Source: Chloroflexota bacterium (GTDB lineage Bacteria; Chloroflexota; Limnocylindria; Limnocylindrales; CSP1-4). Taken from it: DNA of 6,923 bases. A model generated the notes under the pieces. The model saw only the letters and a list, made by a program, of their open reading frames with translations. It ran no database searches and was not told where the DNA came from. A program made the position numbers and the translations under genes. Where the stretch lies: the NCBI GenBank assembly GCA_021790715.1, contig JAJYGK010000206.1:1-6923 (forward strand), read 5' to 3'. Below, one piece after another: positions 1-4,918 of this stretch (position 1 is the stretch's first letter; every line of letters starts with the position of its first letter).

Positions 1-590
1 GGGCGAGCGGCGCCGGCCCGCGTCCGCCCTCGGCGCGCGGCGTCCGCGCGGCGGCCGTCGGAGGCGCGGCAGCCTCCACCGGGCCGCTCGAGTCGGTCGC
101 GCCGGGTGGCGGGGCCGGTGGGGGAACGGGACGTCCCTCGCCGCTCGGCCGATGGCTGTCCAGCGACCGCGCTCGCCTCGCGGCCCTGATGACGCTGTTC
201 GCGCTGATCGCGATCGCGGCACTGACGTACCTGGCGATCGTGAAGCTGACCAACACCCAGGCCGTCTGCTTCGTGGTGCAGGGATGCGACCAGGTGGAGG
301 CGAGCCGCTACAGCCTGTTCCTGGGCATCCCGGTGGCGCTCTACGGCCTGGCGATGGTCCTCGTCGTCCTCGGGTCGGTGCTCGCCTGGTGGCGCACGGG
401 AGACCGTCGCCTCCTGTACGTCCCGTACACGCTCGGCCTGATCGGGGTGTTCGTCATCGCCGCGCTCGTCTACCTCGAGCTGTTCGTGATCCACGCCGTC
501 TGCATCTGGTGCACGACGGCCGGCACGAGCATCATCCTGGGCTGGATCGTGAGCATCGTGGCGGTGCGGAGGTCGTCGGCGACGGCCTGA
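1..590 (+). CDS. VKOR-family membrane thiol oxidoreductase, probably 5'-partial
   Basis: Integral membrane protein of the vitamin K epoxide reductase (VKOR) family, which in bacteria reoxidises DsbA-like partners using quinone and so drives disulfide bond formation outside the cytoplasm. Counting residues from the ATG at 189: TM1 is about 2-20; the loop cysteines are C27 and C33 (in VCFVVQGCDQV); the conserved Ser is S39, followed by GIPVALYGL (46-54, TM2); TM3 is about 76-95; and the redox motif CIWC is C105-C108 before the last helix. This is the full core set for the family. The start is uncertain. The frame is open without a stop to the left edge, ATG 189 is the only in-frame ATG/GTG, and no Shine-Dalgarno sequence precedes it, so translation probably starts outside the window and adds an Ala/Gly/Pro-rich N-terminus. 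However, by hand count GC in codons 3-188 is about equal at all three positions, which is unlike the clear third-position bias after 189, so 189-590 remains possible. The function is firm; the 5' boundary is not. Confidence 0.8.
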   Translation, partial: ASGAGPRPPSARGVRAAAVGGAAASTGPLESVAPGGGAGGGTGRPSPLGRWLSSDRARLAALMTLFALIAIAALTYLAIVKLTNTQAVCFVVQGCDQVEASRYSLFLGIPVALYGLAMVLVVLGSVLAWWRTGDRRLLYVPYTLGLIGVFVIAALVYLELFVIHAVCIWCTTAGTSIILGWIVSIVAVRRSSATA

Positions 591-593
591 CGT

Positions 594-607
594 CCCGGTC
601 CGCCGGG
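594..607. terminator. Short hairpin in the convergent gap between the VKOR and Rrf2 genes
   Basis: CCCGG at 594-598 pairs with CCGGG at 603-607 around a 4-nt loop. It sits in the 20-bp gap between the two facing stop codons (588-590 and 611-613) and could serve both strands. There is no T-tract on either side and the stem is only 5 bp. The 9-mer GTCCCGGTC occurs at 592-600 and again at 615-623. The placement is suggestive but the structure is weak. Confidence 0.25.
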
Positions 608-610
608 CGA

Positions 611-1075
611 TCAGGTCCCGGTCGGTGCCGTCTCGCCGGATCCCGCCGTCGCGGCCGCCAGCCGCCGGAGCCGCGATTCGGCGACCTGCGCCAGGTCGGC
701 GGCGGCCAGCGATCGCAGGAGCGCATCGCGAGCCTGGCTGAACACGTCGTGCACGTCGCAGCGGCCCTCGGGCTCGCAGGGACCGCCGCGCAGGATGCAC
801 GTCCGCTCCAGTGGTTCGCGCTCCGTCGCCCGCATGACGTCGAGGAGCGAGATCTCGACGGCGGGGCGCGCGAGCCGGTACCCGCCGGAGCGGCCGGTCT
901 GGCCGACGACCAGGTCGGCGCGCACGAGGTCCCCCATGACCTGGGGCAGGAACCGGGGCGGGATCTGCATCTCCGCCGCGATCCGGCGCGTGCTGAGCAG
1001 CCCCGTCCCGTTCGCCGCGAGCGCGACGGCCGCGCGTACGGCGTAATCCCCCCGTCGCGTCAGCTCGAGTCGCAT
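611..1075 (-). CDS. Rrf2-family transcriptional regulator with probable Fe-S cluster cysteines
   Basis: Cytoplasmic DNA-binding regulator of 154 aa, the usual Rrf2 size (IscR, NsrR and CymR group). The N-terminus MRLELTRRGDYAVRA is the family start. The winged helix-turn-helix spans about 27-70, with the recognition region IPPRFLPQVMGDLVRADLV (38-56) and the wing GRSGGYRLAR (61-70). Three cysteines, C93, C100 and C106, lie just before VHDVF, where IscR and NsrR hold their cluster. The spacing here is C-X6-C-X5-C, one residue longer than the X5/X5 I recall for IscR and NsrR. The start was set at the ATG at 1073-1075 because family homology begins there; the frame continues upstream to 1165, but that part is Arg/Gly-rich and has no homology. 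No Shine-Dalgarno sequence is seen; a CATACT box lies 9 nt upstream. It is convergent with the VKOR gene and divergent from the MFS gene, which is a likely target along with itself. The signal sensed (Fe-S status, NO or redox) is not known. Confidence 0.9.
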   Translation of the reverse strand: MRLELTRRGDYAVRAAVALAANGTGLLSTRRIAAEMQIPPRFLPQVMGDLVRADLVVGQTGRSGGYRLARPAVEISLLDVMRATEREPLERTCILRGGPCEPEGRCDVHDVFSQARDALLRSLAAADLAQVAESRLRRLAAATAGSGETAPTGT

Positions 1076-1084
1076 GGCCGACCG

Positions 1085-1090
1085 AGTATG
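1085..1090 (-). promoter_or_regulatory. Possible -10 box of the Rrf2 gene
   Basis: On the minus strand the sequence reads CATACT, then 9 nt, then the ATG. The conserved A at position 2 and T at position 6 are present, and this is one of few A/T-containing hexamers in the region. A start point 7-9 nt downstream would fall at or next to the start codon, giving a leaderless mRNA, which fits the absence of a Shine-Dalgarno sequence. No convincing -35 is seen; GCGGAC at 1108-1113 is in the right place but a poor match. Confidence 0.3.
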
Positions 1091-1099
1091 CCACGCGCA

Positions 1100-1129
1100 C
1101 GGGCCACGTCCGCCGGGCCCGGTGGCCCG
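1100..1129. promoter_or_regulatory. Inverted repeat in the Rrf2/MFS divergent promoter region (candidate operator)
   Basis: CGGGCCAC at 1100-1107 and GTGGCCCG at 1122-1129 are perfect 8-bp inverted arms separated by 14 nt. A 10-bp perfect palindrome, CCGGGCCCGG, lies inside at 1113-1122. It lies between the two outward-facing -10-like boxes and over the expected -35 position of the Rrf2 gene, which is where an autoregulating Rrf2 dimer could bind. It does not resemble the IscR or NsrR consensus sites I know. GC-rich palindromes are common at this composition. Confidence 0.35.
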
Positions 1130-1142
1130 ATCGACCCGATCG
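1126..1142. repeat. Tandem CCCGATCG repeat beside the inverted repeat
   Basis: CCCGATCG occurs at 1126-1133 and 1135-1142, a 9-bp period, and each copy contains the self-complementary CGATCG. The first copy overlaps the right arm of the 1100-1129 inverted repeat. It lies 18 bp upstream of the MFS -10-like box at 1160, so it covers the -35 zone of that gene. It may be a second regulator site or a chance repeat. Confidence 0.3.
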
Positions 1143-1159
1143 GCCGACCGCGCCGCGCC

Positions 1160-1165
1160 TACCAT
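1160..1165 (+). promoter_or_regulatory. Possible -10 box of the MFS gene
   Basis: TACCAT fits the TANNNT pattern and ends 8 nt before the GTG start at 1174. This geometry would put the transcription start at the start codon, and no Shine-Dalgarno sequence is present upstream. No good -35 is visible 16-18 bp upstream, where the tandem CCCGATCG repeat lies. Confidence 0.35.
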
Positions 1166-1173
1166 GGCGTCTC

Positions 1174-2514
1174 GTGCGTGCCCTCCGCGGCCTCTACCTG
1201 ACCGTCGGCGTACTGATCGGCGTCCTGTTCCCCTTCGTTCCCGTGGTGCTGTCGGAGCGCGGCTTCTCGGCCCCGCAGATCGGCATCGTGATGGCCCTCA
1301 CCGCCGTGGGGTACGTCGTCGGCCTGCCGCTGTGGGGCCACCTCGGCGACGTCGTCCTCGGCCGGCGGCGGGCGCTGCAGATCGCGGCCCTCGGATCGGC
1401 CGCCGCGGCACTCGCGTTCGGCGTGCCGCTCGCGCTGCCGCTCGTGGCCGCGGCCTGCGTCGCCTACTACGTCATGCAGTCGGGCGCCGGCATGCTGACC
1501 GATGCGATCACCGTCAACGCGCTCGCCGACCGGGCGGACCGGTACGGCCGGTTCCGGCTCCTCGAGAGCGCGTCGTTCGCGATCGCGGCACTGGCGGCCG
1601 GCGCGGTGTACGACGTGGTGGGGTATGGGCTCTCCTACGCGCTCGCGGCGGCCTCCGCCGTGCTGGTTGCGGTGGTCGCGCTGTCGACCGCGGACGCGCC
1701 ACGCGCCCGGCTGGCCGACTACGCGCCCGCCCGGCCCGGAACGGCTGGCCCGGTCGGGGACGAGCCGGTCGCGGACGAGCCGGTGCCGCGTGGAACTGAC
1801 CCGGCCGGGGGCGAATGGGTCGGGGGCGGACCTGACCCGCACGTACGGGGCGGCGACCCGTCCGCGCGCGGCGCCGCGCGCACCGGCACGGAGCCGCGAT
1901 GGCGCACGGCCGGCGGATCCATCGCCGTCGCGCTGTCCGTCGCCCCGCGGCTGGTCGGCGTGATGGCCGCCATCGTGCTGGTGCACCTCGGGGTGCTGGC
2001 CAGCTTCACGTTCCTGCCGCTCAGGCTCATGGGGCTCGGCAGCCCGCCGTCGGTCATCGCCCTGTCGTCGACGGTCTCGGCCGTCTTCGAGGTCCCTGCC
2101 ATGTTCGCCGCATCCCGGCTCGTGCCGCGCCTCGGGCTGCGCGGCCTCTTCGCGGCCGGGTGCCTGCTGTACGCCGTCGCCTTCGTCGCGTGGATCGTCC
2201 TCGCCGACCCACTCCTCATCGTCGCGAGCCGCGTCCTGACCGGCTTCGGGTACGGCGCCCTCACGGTCGGGATCGTGCTCACGGTCGGCGCGATGCTGCC
2301 GGCCCGGCTCCAGGCCAGCGGGCAGGCGCTGTACGGGATGAGCGCCTCGGGGATCGCCTCGATCGTCAGCAACCTGGGCGGCGGCTTCCTCTTCGGCGCG
2401 TACGGGCACGCGCCGGTCTTCGCGATCGCCGCCGTCGCGGCGCTCGCGGCGGTCTTCGTCGCGTGGCGCTACTTCCCCGCACGCGGCGAGGTGCGACTGG
2501 GCGCGCCGCGCTGA
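1174..2514 (+). CDS. MFS transporter (MFS_1-like type) with long central loop
   Basis: Polytopic inner-membrane secondary transporter of 446 aa, a usual length for a 12-helix MFS protein. The first half has about six hydrophobic segments, with a motif A-like loop GHLGDVVLGRRR at 55-66 between TM2 and TM3. DAITVNALADR (110-120) followed by YGRFRLLESASF (124-135) resembles the TM4-TM5 region of the MFS_1-like (LacY/nucleoside-permease related) group. About 77 residues (173-249) rich in Gly, Pro, Asp and Arg form a long cytoplasmic loop, followed by six more hydrophobic segments from about 250 to 435. The start is GTG 1174, where homology begins; the ATG at 1164 is out of frame. There is no Shine-Dalgarno sequence. 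The gene is divergent from the Rrf2 regulator and 71 bp upstream of argH, so it could be controlled by Rrf2. The substrate cannot be told; an arginine-related cargo is conceivable from position only. Confidence 0.85.
   Translation: MRALRGLYLTVGVLIGVLFPFVPVVLSERGFSAPQIGIVMALTAVGYVVGLPLWGHLGDVVLGRRRALQIAALGSAAAALAFGVPLALPLVAAACVAYYVMQSGAGMLTDAITVNALADRADRYGRFRLLESASFAIAALAAGAVYDVVGYGLSYALAAASAVLVAVVALSTADAPRARLADYAPARPGTAGPVGDEPVADEPVPRGTDPAGGEWVGGGPDPHVRGGDPSARGAARTGTEPRWRTAGGSIAVALSVAPRLVGVMAAIVLVHLGVLASFTFLPLRLMGLGSPPSVIALSSTVSAVFEVPAMFAASRLVPRLGLRGLFAAGCLLYAVAFVAWIVLADPLLIVASRVLTGFGYGALTVGIVLTVGAMLPARLQASGQALYGMSASGIASIVSNLGGGFLFGAYGHAPVFAIAAVAALAAVFVAWRYFPARGEVRLGAPR
1758..1784 (+). repeat. 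In-frame 15-bp-period repeat in the MFS central loop
   Basis: GGACGAGCCGGT occurs at 1758-1769 and 1773-1784, coding for GDEPV then ADEPV in the loop between the two transporter halves. CTGACCCG also repeats at 1796-1803 and 1832-1839. These suggest that the loop grew by short tandem duplications. Confidence 0.6.
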
Positions 2515-2552
2515 TCGCCGGACCGTCGACCCCCGATCCCTCGTCCGCGCCG

Positions 2553-2580
2553 CCTCGCATAGACTCTCCGCGAGGAGGAG
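2553..2580 (+). promoter_or_regulatory. Possible argH promoter/operator with strong Shine-Dalgarno sequence
   Basis: TAGACT at 2560-2565 fits the TANNNT -10 pattern. It is bracketed by the 6-bp inverted repeat CCTCGC (2553-2558) and GCGAGG (2570-2575), an arrangement that could be a repressor site on the -10 box. The right arm overlaps the Shine-Dalgarno stretch GAGGAGGAG (2572-2580), whose AGGAGG core ends 7 nt before the chosen argH ATG at 2586. If transcription came through from the MFS gene, the same arms could form a hairpin partly covering the Shine-Dalgarno sequence. The Shine-Dalgarno call is strong; the promoter and operator are inferred. Confidence 0.45.
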
Positions 2581-2585
2581 ATGCG

Positions 2586-4022
2586 ATGCGGATGTGGGGC
2601 GGTCGCTTCAGCGGCGAGACCGACGCGCTCGTCGCGGAGGCCACCCGTTCGGTCGAGGTCGACCGGCTGCTGGCGCTGGACGACCTGGACGGCTCGATCG
2701 CACACGTGCGCGGGCTGGCGCGGGCCGGGCTGGTGACCGCCGACGAGTCGGCCGCGCTCGTCGAGGGCCTCCGGGCGCTCCGCGACGAGGTCGAGCGGGG
2801 GACGCTGGACTGGGATCCCGCGCTCGAGGACGTCCACCTCAACCTGGAGGCCGCTCTCACCGCGCGCCTCGGGCCGCTGGCGGGGAAGCTCCACACCGGT
2901 CGATCCCGCAACGACCAGGTCGCGCTGGACCTGCGGCTCTGGCTGCGGCGCACCGTCCGGGAGCTCGACGGGGACCTGCTCGACCTGGAGCGCGTGCTGG
3001 TCGAGCGGGCGGAGCGGGACGGCGACGCGATCATGCCGGGCATGACCCACGTGCAGCCGGCGCAGCCCGTGCTCCTGGGCCACCACCTGCTCGCCTACGT
3101 GGAGATGCTGGAGCGCGACCGTGGACGGCTGGCCGACTGCGCCCGGCGGGCCGACCGGTCGCCGCTCGGGGCGGGCGCGCTCGCGGGGGCCGGCTTCGCC
3201 CTCGACCGGGAGGCGACTGCGGCGGATCTCGGGTTCGCCGGCGTCACGGCCAACTCCCTCGACGCCGTCAGCGACCGCGACTTCGCCGTGGAGTTCCTCG
3301 CGGCGGCGGCGCTGGCGATGGTGCATCTCTCGCGCCTGTCCGAGGAGCTCGTCTGGTGGTCGAACCCGGCATTCGGCTGGGTGGCGCTGTCCGACGCGCA
3401 CGCGACCGGATCGTCGATGATGCCCAACAAGAAGAACCCGGATCCGTGCGAGCTGATCCGGGGGCGCGCGGCGAAGGTGTCCGGCGACCTGGCGACGATG
3501 CTCGGCGTGCTCAAGGGCCTGCCGCTCGCGTACCAGCGGGACCTGCAGGAGGACAAGCCGCCGCTCTTCGATGCCGCGGCCGTCCTCTCCTCCTCCCTGC
3601 GCGTGATGGCCGCGGTCCTGGCCGGCCTCGCGTTCCGGCCGGACCGCATGCGGTCCGCCGCGCTCGAGGGGTTCGTGACCGCCACGTCCGTGGCCGATCT
3701 GCTGGTCGAGCGCGGCCTCCCGTTCCGCGTTGCGCACCACGTCGCCGGGCGCCTCGTGGCGGAGGCCGAGCGACGCGGCCGCCGCCTGGATCAGCTGGAC
3801 GACCCCGCGTTCCAGGCCGCACTCGCGTTCGAGGATGGGCCGGAGGCCGCGCGGCTCGCCGTCGCCGTCCCGGACGGGCTGGGCGAGGACCTGCGGCTGG
3901 CGGCCACGCTCGAGGCGGCCGTGGCGCGGCCCCGCGTGACGGGCGGGACCGCGCCGGAACGCGTCCACGAGGCGCTCGCGGCGGCACGGGAACGCCTCGG
4001 CGACCGACGGCCCGAGGCGTAG
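2586..4022 (+). CDS. argH: Argininosuccinate lyase (ArgH)
   Basis: Cytoplasmic homotetrameric lyase catalysing the last step of arginine synthesis, L-argininosuccinate to L-arginine plus fumarate. At 478 aa it is near the usual 460. Family blocks in order: N-terminal MWGGRFSG (3-10); HTGRSRNDQV (103-112); THVQPAQP (154-161), containing the catalytic His155; the fumarase/aspartase superfamily signature GSSMMPNKKNPD (275-286) with the catalytic Ser and the NKKN lysines; and GLPFRVAHHVAGRLV followed by GGTAPERV near the C-terminus. The start is ATG 2586 because AGGAGG lies 7 nt upstream. The in-frame ATG at 2592 is too far away, and the ATG at 2581 is out of frame. It follows the MFS gene by 71 bp on the same strand and converges on the argA-like gene. 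It is separated from argG, with which it is often co-transcribed in other bacteria. The stop codon TAG (4020-4022) lies inside a 23-bp tandem duplication. Confidence 0.97.
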   Translation: MRMWGGRFSGETDALVAEATRSVEVDRLLALDDLDGSIAHVRGLARAGLVTADESAALVEGLRALRDEVERGTLDWDPALEDVHLNLEAALTARLGPLAGKLHTGRSRNDQVALDLRLWLRRTVRELDGDLLDLERVLVERAERDGDAIMPGMTHVQPAQPVLLGHHLLAYVEMLERDRGRLADCARRADRSPLGAGALAGAGFALDREATAADLGFAGVTANSLDAVSDRDFAVEFLAAAALAMVHLSRLSEELVWWSNPAFGWVALSDAHATGSSMMPNKKNPDPCELIRGRAAKVSGDLATMLGVLKGLPLAYQRDLQEDKPPLFDAAAVLSSSLRVMAAVLAGLAFRPDRMRSAALEGFVTATSVADLLVERGLPFRVAHHVAGRLVAEAERRGRRLDQLDDPAFQAALAFEDGPEAARLAVAVPDGLGEDLRLAATLEAAVARPRVTGGTAPERVHEALAAARERLGDRRPEA

Positions 4023-4049
4023 GCGGCCGACGGCCCGAGGCGCAGGCAG
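4004..4049. repeat. 23-bp tandem duplication spanning the argH stop codon
   Basis: Positions 4004-4026 and 4027-4049 are adjacent copies of a 23-bp unit beginning CCGACGGCCCGAGGCG, identical at 21 of 23 positions. The differences are T4020/C4043 and G4025/A4048. The first copy contains the argH stop TAG; the matching triplet in the second is CAG. The near-identity suggests a recent slippage duplication. Confidence 0.8.
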
Positions 4050-4060
4050 CCGGCCGCCCT

Positions 4061-4090
4061 CGCGTCCTCGCGGCGGCGCGCGACGACGCG
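4061..4090. terminator. GC-rich hairpin between convergent argH and argA-like genes
   Basis: A 12-bp stem with one C-C mismatch is formed by 4061-4072 (CGCGTCCTCGCG) and 4079-4090 (CGCGACGACGCG), with the 6-nt loop GCGGCG. It lies 38 nt after the argH stop and 59 nt after the argA-like stop, so it could end both transcripts. No T-tract follows on either strand, so it is not a classical intrinsic terminator; U-less GC-rich terminators are reported in high-GC bacteria. The rest of the 127-bp gap shows only the 23-bp duplication. Confidence 0.45.
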
Positions 4091-4149
4091 TGGACCTCGC
4101 AGCGCGTGGCCCACGTCGAGGGAGCGCCGGTTCGGGCGGCCTCAGGCGG

Positions 4150-4764
4150 CTACGCGTCCTCGTGGATGAAGACCGGCAGCGATCGGCCCGCGCGATCGAC
4201 CGCCTCCGTCCGTCCCGGTCGCTCGGGTGTGCCCGGCGGCCGCGGGGGGACGACGTGCGCCACGGGATGGGCCATCTGCCGGTCCGGGTCGAGCAGGCGC
4301 TCCGCCGCCCCGGGGACCAGCGGCCGGAACACCGCCACCTCGTCGCACGCGTTGCGCTTCGCACAGCTCGCGCAGTCGCCCCACACCTTGTGGTACAGCA
4401 CGGCGCGGTCGGTGACCTGGAAGCCGCGCCGCTCGAACCAGTCCGGGATGCGCGTCAGCGCGAAGAGGTTCTTCACGCCGTAGCGCTTCGCCTCCGCCGC
4501 CACCGCGTCGACCAGGCGGGCCCCGTAGCCGTGGCCCTCGGCCTCCGGGGCGACGGCGAGTGATCGCACCTCGGCCAGGTCGTACCACCAGATGCGGAGC
4601 GCGGCGCAGCCCACCACCTGTCCGTGATCCACCGCCACCCAGAAGTCGCGGATGCGCTCGTAGATGTCGGTCAGCGGCCGCGGCAGCATGAGGTCCCTGC
4701 CGGAGTACCGGTGGACCAGCGCGTGGATGGCCGGAGCGTCGGTCGGACGGGCGCGACGGATCAT
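4150..4764 (-). CDS. argA: Short GNAT-type N-acetylglutamate synthase (ArgA-like)
   Basis: Single-domain GNAT acetyltransferase of the short amino-acid N-acetyltransferase family (as in Mycobacterium tuberculosis Rv2747), which makes N-acetylglutamate from glutamate and acetyl-CoA, the first step of arginine synthesis, without the kinase-like domain of E. coli ArgA. IRRARPTDAPAI opens the fold. Then come LPRPLTDIYERIRDFWVA (27-44), VVGCAALRIWW (50-60), and DLAEVRSLAVAPEAEGHGYG (62-81), which contains the acetyl-CoA loop. FALTRIPDWFERRGF (101-115) and the family tail KVWGDCASCAKRNACDE (126-142) follow, with C131, C134 and C140. Its 204 aa exceed the usual 150-175 because of about 55 extra residues after 148, rich in Pro and Arg. 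The start at 4764 fits the family; no Shine-Dalgarno sequence is visible, and a 19-bp palindrome covers the start. It lies 154 bp downstream of argG and faces argH. A generic GNAT function is the alternative, but tail motif and context favour NAGS. Confidence 0.85.
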   Translation of the reverse strand: MIRRARPTDAPAIHALVHRYSGRDLMLPRPLTDIYERIRDFWVAVDHGQVVGCAALRIWWYDLAEVRSLAVAPEAEGHGYGARLVDAVAAEAKRYGVKNLFALTRIPDWFERRGFQVTDRAVLYHKVWGDCASCAKRNACDEVAVFRPLVPGAAERLLDPDRQMAHPVAHVVPPRPPGTPERPGRTEAVDRAGRSLPVFIHEDA

Positions 4765-4778
4765 GGAGCGCCCATGAT
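4760..4778. promoter_or_regulatory. 19-bp palindrome over the argA-like start codon
   Basis: ATCATGG (4760-4766) and CCATGAT (4772-4778) are perfect 7-bp inverted arms with the 5-nt centre AGCGC. The minus-strand ATG (4764-4762) lies within the left arm. A CATCAT hexamer (4779-4774), a possible -10 box 9 nt from the ATG, overlaps the right arm. It is more A/T-rich than its surroundings, so a chance stem is less likely here than elsewhere. It could be a repressor operator, or an mRNA hairpin hiding the start codon in transcripts that read through from argG. Confidence 0.45.
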
Positions 4779-4884
4779 GGCGCGCCGCGCCACATCGCGC
4801 CGCGGCCGATCCCGGCGCCGGTCCGGACGCGCCGGCACCGCCCCGGCGAGCCCGGCCGCGCGAGGCGGGCTGGGCTCGTGGATC

Positions 4885-4907
4885 GCCGGCGAGACGCCGT
4901 CGCCGGC
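4885..4907 (-). terminator. Hairpin just after argG (candidate terminator or attenuator)
   Basis: GCCGGCGA (4885-4892) and TCGCCGGC (4900-4907) form a perfect 8-bp stem with a 7-nt loop, beginning 11 nt after the argG stop (4919-4921) in the direction of transcription. No U-tract follows. A second possible stem lies farther on (GAGCCC 4848-4853 with GGGCTC 4872-4877, or AGCCCG 4849-4854 with CGGGCT 4866-4871). These may end or reduce argG transcription before the argA-like gene. Otherwise nothing is seen in the 154-bp gap apart from the palindrome at its other end. Confidence 0.4.
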
Positions 4908-4918
4908 CCCCTCCCGGC

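Noticed and set aside
1076..1165. Longer start for the Rrf2 regulator at 1165
   Set aside because: The added 30 residues have no homology and would remove the promoter region; Rrf2 proteins start at the M-x-L-(T/S)-x-(R/K)-G-(D/E)-Y type sequence found at 1075.
152..1201. Plus-strand open frame of 349 codons overlapping the VKOR and Rrf2 genes
   Set aside because: It is in a different frame from VKOR and antisense to Rrf2, has an Arg/Pro-rich composition and no domain.
1159..2409. Minus-strand open frame opposite the MFS gene (416 codons)
   Set aside because: It has no family motif, a highly charged His/Arg/Asp/Glu composition typical of the antisense of hydrophobic GC-rich genes, and no start signal.
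1899..2585. Upstream extension of the argH frame into the MFS gene
   Set aside because: The frame is open, but the predicted segment is Arg-rich without homology and overlaps the MFS coding region; AGGAGG fixes the argH start at 2586.
2469..4364. Long open frame on the minus strand opposite argH (631 codons)
   Set aside because: It is Arg/Ser/Pro-rich with no recognisable domain and lies entirely antisense to a clear argH. Such frames arise from the high GC content, which makes stop codons rare.
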